Of a stretch of DNA of 64,000 nucleotides, positions 10,410 through 18,900 are shown piece by piece. The notes below the pieces were generated by a model. That model had not been told where the DNA came from, made no database searches, and was given only the letters and a program-made list of their open reading frames with translations. Numbering within the stretch: position 1 is the stretch's first letter; each line of letters begins with the position of its first letter. The stretch spans positions 1 through 64,000 of the forward strand of contig JAEWHZ010000206.1 in NCBI GenBank assembly GCA_023387585.1, given 5' to 3'. The position numbers and the translations under genes are program-made. This DNA is from Pseudomonadota bacterium. Lineage in GTDB: Bacteria > Pseudomonadota > Alphaproteobacteria > Rhizobiales > Devosiaceae.

Positions 10410-10631
10410 TCACTGCTGAATGTAGAGCCGGCCGGCGCCGATGACATGCAGCACCTTGTACGGCCGGCTGAGCTGGAACTCGCCAATCTCAGGTCGATAG
10501 ATCGAGAACGCAAACCCGCCCGCATACATCTCGGCGGCTTCGTCGGCGGTGAGATCGAGCGAGGAACCAGCCCGATCGCCAAGCTCGATGACGTATTCGC
10601 GGCTGTAATCGGCCTTCCTGATTGCGGCCAT
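10410..10631 (-). CDS. Small phage protein, unknown
   Basis: A 73-aa protein, MAAIRKADYSREYVIELGDR at the N-terminus, ending KVLHVIGAGRLYIQQ. The ATG at 10631 follows AGGAAC. It lies 7 bp upstream of the 156-aa gene and the two probably form a pair. A longer in-frame start at 10709 exists but has no clear ribosome site. Confidence 0.6.
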   Translation of the reverse strand: MAAIRKADYSREYVIELGDRAGSSLDLTADEAAEMYAGGFAFSIYRPEIGEFQLSRPYKVLHVIGAGRLYIQQ

Positions 10632-10821
10632 GGCGATGTTCCTGAACGTGAACGAATGCGGAACATCTATGCTGGCAGACTGGTGGGAGTCGAGTCCCGA
10701 TCTGGTCACAACCAGATCACTCAGCCTTCGGCGGATTCTTCCCCTGAGATGCCGACGCCGCTGGCAGCCCGGAGTCCAGTTGGCGGCAAATCTCTAGAGA
10801 GGATCGCTTGGGGCTGAGCAT

Positions 10822-11853
10822 TCAATCCGAATGGGCTAGTCTTTCCCATGGTGCGTCGAGCGTCCAGCGCACGGATTGCGGTGTCCTCTCTAGCGCACTC
10901 ACTCCCGCCAGAGAGATCGGAACGACTCGCTCCAGGACAACCGATCCGAAACCACGTCGAGGGGCGGGTTGCAGCGCTGCAACCTTGGGGGCTTCAATGC
11001 ACTCGTCCCAGACGATCGCCAGGCGCCGCTCCCCATCTTCGTTGGCATATGCGCGCCATTCGACCTTTACGCTGCCATCGCCCTCGGCCAACGCACCGTA
11101 CTTGGCCGAGTTGGTGCCAAGTTCGTGTAGGGCCATACCCAGGTTCTGAACGGCATTGGCGTTCAACGTCACTAGCGGTCCAGAGATCGTTACCTGCTCG
11201 TCATGTACGAACGCGCTTAGGTGTTCATGGACGAGCTCCGAAAGGCTCGCGCCAGCCCAGTTGGAGTTAACCAGCAGATCGTGCGAACGCGACAGCGCCA
11301 GGATTCGCTCGCGGATGCTGGATTCGAACTCGTGCTGCGACGAAGAACGGTTGCTTGTTTCCCGAATGATCGACAGGATTACCGCGAACTGGTTCTTCAT
11401 GCGGTGGTTGACTTCGCGCAGAAGCATAGCAATGCGCCGCTCGGCCTCCTTGGCCGGGGTGATATCGCGCGCAATGGTGGATGCGCCGATAATTGTTCCT
11501 GCCTCATTTTTAATGGGAGAAACGGTGAGGAACACCGAGATCTCCGCCCCATCTTTACGGCAGCGGACCGTCTCGAAGCTCTCGACTCGCTCACCCATCT
11601 TGATGCGAGCTATGATGTCGATTTCTTCGCTATGCAGGCTTTTGGGTATGAGCGTCAGGATCGGCTGGCCGATCATTTCCTCGGCGGAATAGCCGAACAT
11701 CCGTTCGGCCGCGCCATTCCAACTCTGAATTATGCTATTCAGGTCCTTGCTGATGATAGCATCGAAGGAATTGTCGACGATCGCAGAGGCGAACGATTCT
11801 GGCAGAGGGAACGGTACGCGAGAAGGATTATCCGAGCTTGAAAGAACCGACAT
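10822..11853 (-). CDS. PAS domain HWE-family sensor histidine kinase
   Basis: A 343-aa soluble kinase: a PAS domain at about 20-130 (IVDNSFDAIISKDL, WNGAAERMFGYSAEEMIGQP), then the HWE H-box REVNHRMKNQ with His150, the N-box HELGTNSAKYGAL at 243-255, the HWE signature W282-D-E284 and a G-box RRGFGSVVLE near 299-308. It has no membrane segment, so it senses a cytoplasmic signal, often light or redox in this family, though no LOV cysteine motif (NCRFLQ) is present. No response regulator is adjacent. HWE kinases are typical of Hyphomicrobiales chromosomes, so its place at the distal end of a prophage late block suggests capture from a host. Confidence 0.92.
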   Translation of the reverse strand: MSVLSSSDNPSRVPFPLPESFASAIVDNSFDAIISKDLNSIIQSWNGAAERMFGYSAEEMIGQPILTLIPKSLHSEEIDIIARIKMGERVESFETVRCRKDGAEISVFLTVSPIKNEAGTIIGASTIARDITPAKEAERRIAMLLREVNHRMKNQFAVILSIIRETSNRSSSQHEFESSIRERILALSRSHDLLVNSNWAGASLSELVHEHLSAFVHDEQVTISGPLVTLNANAVQNLGMALHELGTNSAKYGALAEGDGSVKVEWRAYANEDGERRLAIVWDECIEAPKVAALQPAPRRGFGSVVLERVVPISLAGVSALERTPQSVRWTLDAPWERLAHSD

Positions 11854-11990
11854 TGTCTAGACCTGGAAACCCATCGCCATGTCGGCGCACCTGCAAGCTA
11901 GAGCCGCCCCATCGCTGGGTCAATTCCTAGCGCTGCGACATCGCATGCGCGAGGGTTTGACTCTTCGAACCGGCGACGGCGCGGCAGGTC

Positions 11991-12368
11991 CTACCCTCTC
12001 CAAGCATTCAGTCCGGTGGTGACCAGCCAGATGATGGCTCCGACCAGCGCGGCGATCACGAGCCATCCGATCTTTCCGGCCGCACCATTCACTGCACGTC
12101 GAAAGGCCCGCAGAAACATGAAGTCCCGCCGAGCTTCGTCCTGCTGCTCGGCGGCGTCGACGCGCAGGCCTGCATCGGCCAGCACGTCCGTCATGATGGA
12201 CCGTAACTGCGCCATCTGTTCCGGGGTGAAGCTCTTGCTGCCATCGACCAGCGCGGTGAGGACGCGGGATTGATCCTCGCGGTCCCGCTCCAGCAGCTCG
12301 ATGCGCTTGGTGTTCGTGAGCCGGCCGCGGCCGAGCGCGCTTTCCATATCGTTGCCCTCGGCTGCCAT
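11991..12368 (-). CDS. Single-span membrane protein in lysis region
   Basis: A 125-aa protein: an N-terminal basic and coiled region (IELLERDREDQSRVLTAL), a central Q/E-rich helix, then one C-terminal membrane segment, IGWLVIAALVGAIIWLVTTG. It follows the holin-like gene by 4 bp and probably belongs to the lysis cassette. Possible roles are a spanin component or an antiholin; neither can be shown from the sequence. Confidence 0.65.
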   Translation of the reverse strand: MAAEGNDMESALGRGRLTNTKRIELLERDREDQSRVLTALVDGSKSFTPEQMAQLRSIMTDVLADAGLRVDAAEQQDEARRDFMFLRAFRRAVNGAAGKIGWLVIAALVGAIIWLVTTGLNAWRG

Positions 12369-12372
12369 GCTG

Positions 12373-12774
12373 TTATCTGCGCCCCAGCGAGCGCGCGGCA
12401 AAGGCGCCGGCATCGGCGATGACGATGGCCGGAACCAGCACCAGCGCCATGTCGTGAATGCGCGACGGCACGTCGATCACCACGAGCTCGAGCCCGAACC
12501 ACGGATTGATGATCTGCACCAGGTAGATCGCCGCCCACCACAGGCCGAACGGCACCACGATCAGCCACCGGCCGACCGATGTCGCCGACCAGGCCCGGCC
12601 CGCCTCGGCCACGGCGATGTCACGCGCCGCCTCGATCCGATGGATCGTCTGCTCCGCCGCCAGCCGCTCGGCGTCGTTCTGCGCCTCAAGCTTGGCCTGA
12701 TAGGCCTTGAGGAGCGGGTCGGTGAATTGCCTGACGATGCCGCCACCGAGCCAGTCGAGGATGGTGCGCAGCAT
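12373..12774 (-). CDS. Holin of the 3TM type
   Basis: A 133-aa protein with an amphipathic N-terminus, a charged helix (EAQNDAERLAAEQTIHRIEA) and membrane segments around 69-90 and 107-125 (WLIVVPFGLWWAAIYLV; MALVLVPAIVIADAGAFAA). This matches the 3-TM holin family associated with gene-transfer-agent and alphaproteobacterial phage lysis. It would permeabilise the inner membrane to release the endolysin. It overlaps the stop of the upstream gene by one base at 12774. Confidence 0.75.
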   Translation of the reverse strand: MLRTILDWLGGGIVRQFTDPLLKAYQAKLEAQNDAERLAAEQTIHRIEAARDIAVAEAGRAWSATSVGRWLIVVPFGLWWAAIYLVQIINPWFGLELVVIDVPSRIHDMALVLVPAIVIADAGAFAARSLGRR

Positions 12775-13028
12775 CAGCGGGTCCTCCGCATGCGGGTGCG
12801 GCGCAGGTCCACCTCCGGGTCGGTCGGCAGCACGGCCGGGCGCGGACGCATCCAGACATTGAGCAGGGCCACCGCCAGAGTGACGAAGGGCATATATTGC
12901 TGCGGGATGATCAGGCCCCAGTCGAAGCCAAGCAGCACGAGGATAACGTCAGGGGTGACCAGGGCCACAAAGACGGTGTTCACGACCCAGGTCCGGAAGC
13001 GGACGAGGGCTTCAACTATGCGCGTCAT
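12774..13028 (-). CDS. Small membrane protein of lysis cassette (DUF7940-like)
   Basis: An 84-aa protein with two hydrophobic segments (TVFVALVTPDVILVLLGF and YMPFVTLAVALLNVWM) and a basic C-terminus. I chose the ATG at 13028, which follows GGAG with eight bases spacing, over one 18 bp upstream. It sits between the endolysin and the holin, so it may be a second holin or a holin regulator. The DUF7940 resemblance is by memory and uncertain. Confidence 0.65.
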   Translation of the reverse strand: MTRIVEALVRFRTWVVNTVFVALVTPDVILVLLGFDWGLIIPQQYMPFVTLAVALLNVWMRPRPAVLPTDPEVDLRRTRMRRTR

Positions 13029-13047
13029 AGGGTTTGCTCCAGACATG

Positions 13048-13070
13048 AAAAAGCCGCCCTGCGGCGGCGG
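13048..13070 (-). terminator. Rho-independent terminator after endolysin gene
   Basis: On the minus strand a GC-rich stem (GCCGC and GCGGC arms around the loop near 13060) is followed by a T-run (TTTTT at about 13047-13052). It lies 25 bp downstream of the endolysin stop and would attenuate expression of the holin genes. Confidence 0.6.
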
Positions 13071-13094
13071 ATGGTGAATGGCGATGTTGGGCGG

Positions 13095-13841
13095 CTAAAG
13101 ACGATCAGCTTCGGCCAGATAGGCGTTGGCCTGCGCCAACTTCTGGCGGGACCGCACGAACAGCAGCCCGGCTCCGATCAGAGCGACGAAGACGATCACG
13201 GCGAGGATGCGCCAGTCGAGCCCGGCATCGAGCTGGGTGGCGCCACCGGCGCCGACCGCTCCGCCCCCACTCGCCCCGGCTCCGGCAGCGTGACGCTGAG
13301 CCTCGCGCTCCGCATCCTCGGCTTCGGCCTCGAGGCGTTCGCGCGCCTGCTCTGGCGAGGACATGGCGGTGACAGCCCAGGCAACGCCCTTGGCCTGAAT
13401 GTCCGCAATACGATTGCCCCAGCCCCTGCCGAACACCTTCCACGTGCTGAGCCCTTGCACGAAGCTCAGCCGCTGGCGGCAGATGTTCTTCACCGTCTGG
13501 GCGTGGTCGTTCTTGGGGTCGAGCCCGGCGAGCAGCCATTTGCGGCCACGCGAGACACCGGAATTGACCGAAGCATCGTAGGTCGCGAGGTCGACGCCAT
13601 CGAACAGCGTCGGCCCACCGCTCGGAACCCAGTACTGCTCGAAGTAGATTTCCTCGGCCTCAGCGCGAGAGATCGAGCGAACCGGACGGACGGCCCTACT
13701 CTTTTTGCGCAGCCAGGCGTGATAGACGGCCTCGGTGATGCCGTACATCGTCTTGCCGCCGGGATCGGCTGCGTGGTTCGACCAGCCGCCCTCCCACTTC
13801 GCGGTGACGGCCTGGCACCGCGCGAACTTTGCATCGGCCAT
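13095..13841 (-). CDS. Endolysin: GH108 N-acetylmuramidase with C-terminal membrane anchor
   Basis: A 248-aa protein. The N-terminal glycosyl hydrolase 108 domain (about 1-110) has the signature KWEGGWSNHAADPGGKTMYG, with Glu17 the expected catalytic acid. A second domain (about 110-170) resembles the peptidoglycan-binding part of this family. It is followed by an Ala/Gly linker and one membrane segment at about 208-229, with a short tail. A C-terminal anchor is unusual for an endolysin and would hold it at the inner membrane until the holin fires. It is followed by a terminator. Confidence 0.9.
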   Translation of the reverse strand: MADAKFARCQAVTAKWEGGWSNHAADPGGKTMYGITEAVYHAWLRKKSRAVRPVRSISRAEAEEIYFEQYWVPSGGPTLFDGVDLATYDASVNSGVSRGRKWLLAGLDPKNDHAQTVKNICRQRLSFVQGLSTWKVFGRGWGNRIADIQAKGVAWAVTAMSSPEQARERLEAEAEDAEREAQRHAAGAGASGGGAVGAGGATQLDAGLDWRILAVIVFVALIGAGLLFVRSRQKLAQANAYLAEADRL

Positions 13842-13922
13842 GACGGCCTCCTGTTGATGTAGAAAATTTGAAGACTGTTCAGCGGTAAGGCGCTAAGGGA
13901 CGCGGCCCGCACGAGAGAGCCC

Positions 13923-14120
13923 ATGCCGACCTATAAATTCACCCTGCGAACGGGAAGCACGTTCAGCGCCGACGATCCGCGCAAGCTCGAGAAGCTTTCC
14001 GAGGACCTGTGCACGCACGGCTTCATCGTCGTGCAGCGCCACGGCGCGGGCTATTCCAGCGGCACGACACCGGTATCGGTGCTGGAGAGAGCAGTGGCGA
14101 GCATCGAGCCGGAAGGCTAG
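13923..14120 (+). CDS. Small protein, unknown (cargo gene)
   Basis: A 65-aa protein, MPTYKFTLRTGSTFSADDPR at the N-terminus, beta-rich with no membrane segment. The ATG follows GAGAGAG. It diverges from the endolysin gene with 81 bp between, which probably holds its own promoter. Not recognised. Confidence 0.55.
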   Translation: MPTYKFTLRTGSTFSADDPRKLEKLSEDLCTHGFIVVQRHGAGYSSGTTPVSVLERAVASIEPEG

Positions 14121-14187
14121 CGATGGCCGCACGCGCACTACGACGGCCGATCGACGCCTGCCCAACTATCAGGGACGCTGCAGCGGA

Positions 14188-14565
14188 ATGACGCAACGGA
14201 AGAAGACGATATCGGATATTGAGGGGCTATCTAGGGCCACTCCCAACCGCGATTATGCCGACCTCGTTCAAAGAGCGATGCTTGAAGGCCTGTACAAAGC
14301 AGTCACTATTCCGGGTTCAGATGAGAAACTGCTTCGCCACCGCGAGATTTTGAGTGCTCTCACCACTCTTCAAGCCTACTTCATCGCGATTTCCGTCAAG
14401 GACCCATCACCGTCGTCCATTGAGAACCTGGCAAATATGGTTCGGAGGAGCATTGTTAAGCAGGCCTCAGACCTCATTGAAAAACGTCCAGAGATTCGGG
14501 ATAAGGCGCTCAGATCAACCATTCCATTAGGGAAAACTAACCTGAAGTCAGAAGGCACTCAATGA
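14188..14565 (+). CDS. Unknown protein in glycan-modification cargo cassette
   Basis: A 125-aa protein, mainly helical and charged, with a phrase LSALTTLQAYFIAISVKD near the middle. No family recognised. Base composition is visibly richer in A and T than the adjacent tail genes. Its stop overlaps the glycosyltransferase start by 4 bp (ATGA), so the two are translated together. Confidence 0.65.
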   Translation: MTQRKKTISDIEGLSRATPNRDYADLVQRAMLEGLYKAVTIPGSDEKLLRHREILSALTTLQAYFIAISVKDPSPSSIENLANMVRRSIVKQASDLIEKRPEIRDKALRSTIPLGKTNLKSEGTQ

Positions 14566-15497
14566 GACAAGTTACCATCGGGATGCCCGTATTCAATGGC
14601 GAGCGGTTCATCGAGCGAGCGCTGTCGTCCCTGCTCAGGCAGTCTTTTCAGGACTTCGCGATCGTTGTCTCTGACAATGCCTCTACGGATGACACCGCAG
14701 AAATCGTCGAGCGGATTTCAACTGACGATGAGCGACTTTCGCTAGTTAGGCAGCCGGGAAATCTCGGCGCCTCTGCAAACTTCATCTACTTGGCATCGAT
14801 CGTAGAGACGCCGTTGTTCATGTGGGCCGCCGCTGACGACACATGGAGCCAGGATTACCTACACTTATGCGTCCGGAAACTCGTCAGTGACGCTAACTTG
14901 GCGTTCACGAGCGGCGACATCGTGAGCTGCGACTTCGCAGGATCTACGGTTAGGCGAGTGCCGCAATTTCTAGGCCTTGACCACGACGATCCCGCAGTTC
15001 GTTTGCGCCGCTTCGCTGCGCAAAGGGAAGCGGTTGGGAAGGCGAACCTCGTCTACTCTCTGTTTCGCTCCGAAATCATCACGGGCATCGCCGCCTCGGC
15101 GCAAGAAACCTTCTCTGAGTGGGGCGGCGACATGGCCCTCGTCGCGGCAGCTTTGGAACGCGGGAGATATCTGCCCGCGGGCGAAAGCGCGGTGCTCTAC
15201 AAGCAGGCTGGATCGCAAGACGATATTGAAACCAACCGCACACTGGCCACGGGACACTATCACCGAATCCAGTACGCCGGTTCGTTTCCTCCGGATCGCC
15301 TCGCGTCATTTTCCGAAACCATGACACGGCTTTTGGCGCATCCGCGGCACAAAAAGGTGGTCGCTCGCACGCTCAAATGGCGGCAGTTTGGAACAGCCCG
15401 ATGGCAGATCGCGCAACGCCTACGGAATCTCCCGACAAAGATTTTGACACGAGTTCAGCGCCGAAGAGTTAGTGCCGACAGAGTGGATAGACTTTAG
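14562..15497 (+). CDS. Glycosyltransferase family 2
   Basis: A 311-aa GT-A enzyme. The N-terminus reads VTIGMPVFNGERFIERALSS, then VVSDNASTDDT (nucleotide-sugar loop) near 37-47, and the acidic metal site AAADDTW near 90. The C-terminal 80 residues are basic with no membrane span. It is coupled to the gene before it, and the open frame of the next gene overlaps it by a few bases. In a prophage this probably alters a surface polysaccharide or a phage or host glycan. The sugar donor cannot be told from sequence. Confidence 0.88.
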   Translation: MRQVTIGMPVFNGERFIERALSSLLRQSFQDFAIVVSDNASTDDTAEIVERISTDDERLSLVRQPGNLGASANFIYLASIVETPLFMWAAADDTWSQDYLHLCVRKLVSDANLAFTSGDIVSCDFAGSTVRRVPQFLGLDHDDPAVRLRRFAAQREAVGKANLVYSLFRSEIITGIAASAQETFSEWGGDMALVAAALERGRYLPAGESAVLYKQAGSQDDIETNRTLATGHYHRIQYAGSFPPDRLASFSETMTRLLAHPRHKKVVARTLKWRQFGTARWQIAQRLRNLPTKILTRVQRRRVSADRVDRL

Positions 15498-15543
15498 ATT
15501 TAGCATTGCGCAAAATGCTCGCGCAACTGGGGAACGGTCTATT

Positions 15544-16383
15544 ATGAACCTGAGCCGCCTACTGGAGCCGAGCGCATATATCAATAAGTTCAAGCAGTTT
15601 GCAGGACTTGGACCGCAACCGATACCACCTTCTTACGAAGGTGACGGCATGTGCCTGCGAAACAAAAACATGTCAGCCCTCTCCGACCCCAAGTTCATAT
15701 CAGCCTACCAGCACGGAATGAATTCCGGCCACACGATTGGTCGGCAGTCTGGGTCTGACCAAGACACTCACGTCGAGTTCCGGGCGTACATCGAGTGTTG
15801 GGCGGCATCGCAAAGCCTGAACGTCGCGGGTGACCTAGTTTTTTGTGGGGTCAACACCGGCATTTTCCCGCTAGCGATTGCAGAGTTCATCGACCTCAAC
15901 GCTACGGGCCGCAACTTTTGGCTCTTCGACACATATGAGGGCATCCCGGAACGCCAAGCCGAAGAAGCCGAGCGCGACGGCGTGAGGATAATGAATGCTC
16001 AACACTATACAAACGTCTGGGACGTCGCCGCACGCAATTTCAGCCCTTACCCAAACGCACGGCTGGTGAAGGGTATAGTCCCCGAAACCCTATCCACAGT
16101 CGATATCGATCGTGTTTCCTACCTCTCGATCGACATGAACATCGCGTTTCCCGAACGCGCGGCACTAGAGTTCTTCTGGCCGAAATTGTCGCCTGGGGGC
16201 ACGGTCATATTCGATGACTATGCTTTTGCCGGGCATTCGTTGCAACAGAGAACGATCAACGAATTTGCACGATCCGTGGGGCTGTCGGTTTTGACTCTCC
16301 CCACGGGTCAAGGGCTAATGCAGAAACCTCCAACTGTTCGGGCTCCAAGTGCCGCGGGCGGGTTGCCTCGGTCCGGCCGCTGA
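15544..16383 (+). CDS. TylF/MycF-type SAM-dependent methyltransferase
   Basis: A 279-aa class I methyltransferase of the TylF group: GDLVFCGVNTG (SAM loop), FWLFDTYEGIPE, LVKGIVPETL, then YLSIDMNIAFPERAALEFFW and KLSPGGTVIFDDYAFAGH, whose acidic residues bind the metal in relatives. Such enzymes methylate sugar hydroxyls. I prefer the ATG at 15544, after GGAAC, to one at 15472 inside the glycosyltransferase gene. The family usually ends shortly after PTGQGL; here about 18 extra residues rich in Pro, Ala and Arg follow, as if a 3' junction were read out of its original frame. Confidence 0.85.
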   Translation: MNLSRLLEPSAYINKFKQFAGLGPQPIPPSYEGDGMCLRNKNMSALSDPKFISAYQHGMNSGHTIGRQSGSDQDTHVEFRAYIECWAASQSLNVAGDLVFCGVNTGIFPLAIAEFIDLNATGRNFWLFDTYEGIPERQAEEAERDGVRIMNAQHYTNVWDVAARNFSPYPNARLVKGIVPETLSTVDIDRVSYLSIDMNIAFPERAALEFFWPKLSPGGTVIFDDYAFAGHSLQQRTINEFARSVGLSVLTLPTGQGLMQKPPTVRAPSAAGGLPRSGR

Positions 16384-16417
16384 TCCGGGTTCGAAGGGAT
16401 GAAGTTCGGATCGTCGC

Positions 16418-18448
16418 TCATGCCGCCGCCTCGATAGTCGCGCTGTGAATATGCACCATCTTATTGTTGAGGTTCCTCACCCGAGCCGAGTAGGAGGTGC
16501 CCGGCGTACAGGCCACTTCGTTGGTCTCGATGACCGTTCGTCCCGCTTGTCCATTTCCGACATTGGCTAGCGCCGCGGCATTCCAAGTCGTGCCACCGTT
16601 GCAGGTGAGTTCCACCGTCCAATCCGTGCCAAGTGTGATCGCGTCGATGGGGTCGATCTCAAGCACCGCGCGCGCCTTAGACCGCGTCGCATCTGCAGTC
16701 TGGTACGGTGCAATCCAGGTGGCGTTGTTTGGGGTCCCCGGACCGTACGCCTGAAATGACGCAACGATGAAATTCGCAGAACTGGCGCTGTTTGCGGTAA
16801 CCTGAAGCCGCCAGTACCTATACGCGGCGCTAACAGCACCCAACGTAAATGTCTTGGTTTCGCCACCGGTGAAGGACTGACCGGTTCGACTGTCTACGGT
16901 CGTGAAACCTGATCCGTCATTGGACCCTTGCAGATTAAAGTCTCTGGGCGCCTGCGGTGCCGCGCCGCTTGAGGCCTGCACTTGGTAGGAGGCAACGGTC
17001 GTTGCGTTTCCCGCCCCAAGATCAATTTGCAGGTAGTCGGGCGACATGGACGTATTGTTCTGCCAGTACGTCGCCGCGTTCCCATCGAATGCGAGGTAGG
17101 GAAGGTTGGGCGAAAAAACACTTCCACTGCTGGCGACATACGGAGACGGGGCGGTATTGCTCGTCATGTTCACCGGGAAGCGCGCGGCACCCGCAGTTAT
17201 CCCCGGCTTCCATGCCTTTGCGACCGTATCAACCGCACCGCCTGTGCTTCCGGCATCAGCCTCACCCGCCACCGAGAAGCCGAACGCTACGGTATCGAGA
17301 CCTCGCCAAAACCCGCCCATAAGCTTGGCAAGACGGCCGAACGAGAGAAGTTGGTTGCGGCGGGCCGTAGCCGGATAGCCAGGAGGTGTGAGAGCGTCGA
17401 TGGCCTGCTTGACCCTCAACGCCGTCATCGCCTTCTCGTTGTCCGTTCCGGCCTCGGCTGTGGGCTGGTCGGCGATGTCGAGGGAGACGATGGGCCGGCG
17501 TGGGTCGGCGTCATCAATGATGATGCCGGTGTCCTGATGAACTTCGGTGACGATCTCAAGCCCAGCCTGCGCCGCCGCTAGCGACATGTCGAAGGTGATG
17601 CGATCCTGCCAGAAAGTTGTGACACCATCTATGGTCCCTGTTGGACCGCGAGGTATCCCCATATCAATCCGGAAGCCGCCAGTGATCGGAACGAAGTCGA
17701 CCTCGGCAGGATCACCGGCATCGAGCGTCGTCACTGTTCCGGGCTGCAGGATCATTCCGCTGGGGAGCTTCACCTCGACGTTATATCCGCCCGGTCGCGA
17801 GATCAGGTCGAACTCGGGCTCCTCGCCGAATGGTGTGGCCTCGACATCGGTGACGGTGAGAGTGATCGGCGGGCCGGTGACGAAGGCGGGATCGGTCCAG
17901 TCAGCGACGACTTCACTCGCCTTCGAATAGACCGCCGCGCGACCGTCGCCGATATCCGCGACCAGTACCGCGAAGCCAGCCGGCTGGGCGTCGTAGGTGG
18001 CACGAGCCGCGAGGTCCGCCACCTGGACGTTGAAGGCGACGCCCGACACGAGGTCTGTGCGCGCGATTGTAGACATGGCGCCGGGGCCGGTGAAGATCGG
18101 GATGCGGCCGTTGAGGCCGGCCAGGGCGGCGAGGGCCTGCACATTCCCCTCGGCCAGCAGCTCGCGCACCAGCGCCGCCAGTGCCGGGCCCCGCGCGCCG
18201 TCCGGCAGATAGCGGACACGATAAGGCACGCCCTCGAGGGTCGGTCCGGCCCAGGGCTGGGTAAGCGTGCCGGAGACGTTGTCCTCGATGCTGGCAATCA
18301 CGCCCTGGAAAGCCGTTCCCGGCAGGTCGAGGATGGTATCGCCCTCGCGGATCATGGCGATCAGCCATGCCGTTCCGGTGCCGGTAAACTCGGCCTCGCC
18401 ATTGGTCAGGGTGATGGTGCCGCTGGTGTAGTCAGCCAGACGAGCCAT
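16418..18448 (-). CDS. Tail fibre / receptor-binding protein with discoidin-like domain
   Basis: A 676-aa protein. The first 90 residues (MARLADYTSGTITLTNGEAE) resemble phage fibre N-termini that attach to the baseplate. The middle has collagen-like and beta segments (GFRIDMGIPRGPTGTIDG). Residues about 430-560 form an F5/8 type C (discoidin) domain (LAFDGNAATYWQ, DYLQIDLG, FNLQGSNDG, YRYWRLQVTA), a carbohydrate-binding fold. A beta-rich end follows. It probably recognises a surface glycan. I start at the ATG of 18448, after TGAGG, rather than a TTG six bases upstream. Confidence 0.85.
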   Translation of the reverse strand: MARLADYTSGTITLTNGEAEFTGTGTAWLIAMIREGDTILDLPGTAFQGVIASIEDNVSGTLTQPWAGPTLEGVPYRVRYLPDGARGPALAALVRELLAEGNVQALAALAGLNGRIPIFTGPGAMSTIARTDLVSGVAFNVQVADLAARATYDAQPAGFAVLVADIGDGRAAVYSKASEVVADWTDPAFVTGPPITLTVTDVEATPFGEEPEFDLISRPGGYNVEVKLPSGMILQPGTVTTLDAGDPAEVDFVPITGGFRIDMGIPRGPTGTIDGVTTFWQDRITFDMSLAAAQAGLEIVTEVHQDTGIIIDDADPRRPIVSLDIADQPTAEAGTDNEKAMTALRVKQAIDALTPPGYPATARRNQLLSFGRLAKLMGGFWRGLDTVAFGFSVAGEADAGSTGGAVDTVAKAWKPGITAGAARFPVNMTSNTAPSPYVASSGSVFSPNLPYLAFDGNAATYWQNNTSMSPDYLQIDLGAGNATTVASYQVQASSGAAPQAPRDFNLQGSNDGSGFTTVDSRTGQSFTGGETKTFTLGAVSAAYRYWRLQVTANSASSANFIVASFQAYGPGTPNNATWIAPYQTADATRSKARAVLEIDPIDAITLGTDWTVELTCNGGTTWNAAALANVGNGQAGRTVIETNEVACTPGTSYSARVRNLNNKMVHIHSATIEAAA

Positions 18449-18461
18449 GGGCAATCCTCAG

Positions 18462-18480
18462 GAAAGCCGCCCGGAGGCGG
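18462..18480 (-). terminator. Weak hairpin terminator before fibre gene
   Basis: Minus-strand stem CCGCC-loop-GGCGG followed by CTTTC. It lies between the assembly chaperone stop and the fibre start. The T-run is short, so it may only attenuate. Confidence 0.4.
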
Positions 18481-18513
18481 TGTGCAAATGCTGGTTTGGG
18501 CAGGGTGGCCCGC

Positions 18514-18900
18514 CTATTCCGTTTGTTCAGGCCAGTGGTGATCGTCAGCGTAGTTGCCCGGCACGGCCTCCATCGCGTCGAGCACGTCGGATGCGGCGCG
18601 GATCGCGTCGATGAACCGGCCCATGGCTTCTATCTCATCCTCATTGCCGGCGCGCAGGATGTTCATCTGCCGCCAGGTCGGATAGCGCGCTTCGATCCTG
18701 CGCTGCGCCTCGGCCTTAATGGAACCCGCAAGGATCATGGGCCGGGAGAATGGTTCGGGTGACCCGTCCACGACCCTGCCCTCATGGTGCCCGGCGATGG
18801 TGGCGAAGCCTTCGGGGACGTTTTGCGCCAGTGTGGCGGGAGGCAGGGTCAAATGCGATACGATTTCGCCGCTCTGGATGTCGTAGAGTGAGTACTTCAT
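18514..18900 (-). CDS. Phage tail fibre assembly chaperone-like protein
   Basis: A 128-aa protein. Its C-terminal half (IKAEAQRRIEARYPTWRQMN and IDAIRAASDVLDAM) matches the helical segment shared by phage tail-fibre assembly and DUF4376-type proteins. Its ATG overlaps the stop of the J-like gene, and it directly precedes the fibre gene, as expected for a fibre chaperone. Confidence 0.7.
   Translation of the reverse strand: MKYSLYDIQSGEIVSHLTLPPATLAQNVPEGFATIAGHHEGRVVDGSPEPFSRPMILAGSIKAEAQRRIEARYPTWRQMNILRAGNEDEIEAMGRFIDAIRAASDVLDAMEAVPGNYADDHHWPEQTE

Noticed and set aside
10680..10730. tRNA-like fold (two hairpins) upstream of the 73-aa gene
   Set aside because: The stem-loop has a six-base loop and no acceptor or D arm; not a tRNA.
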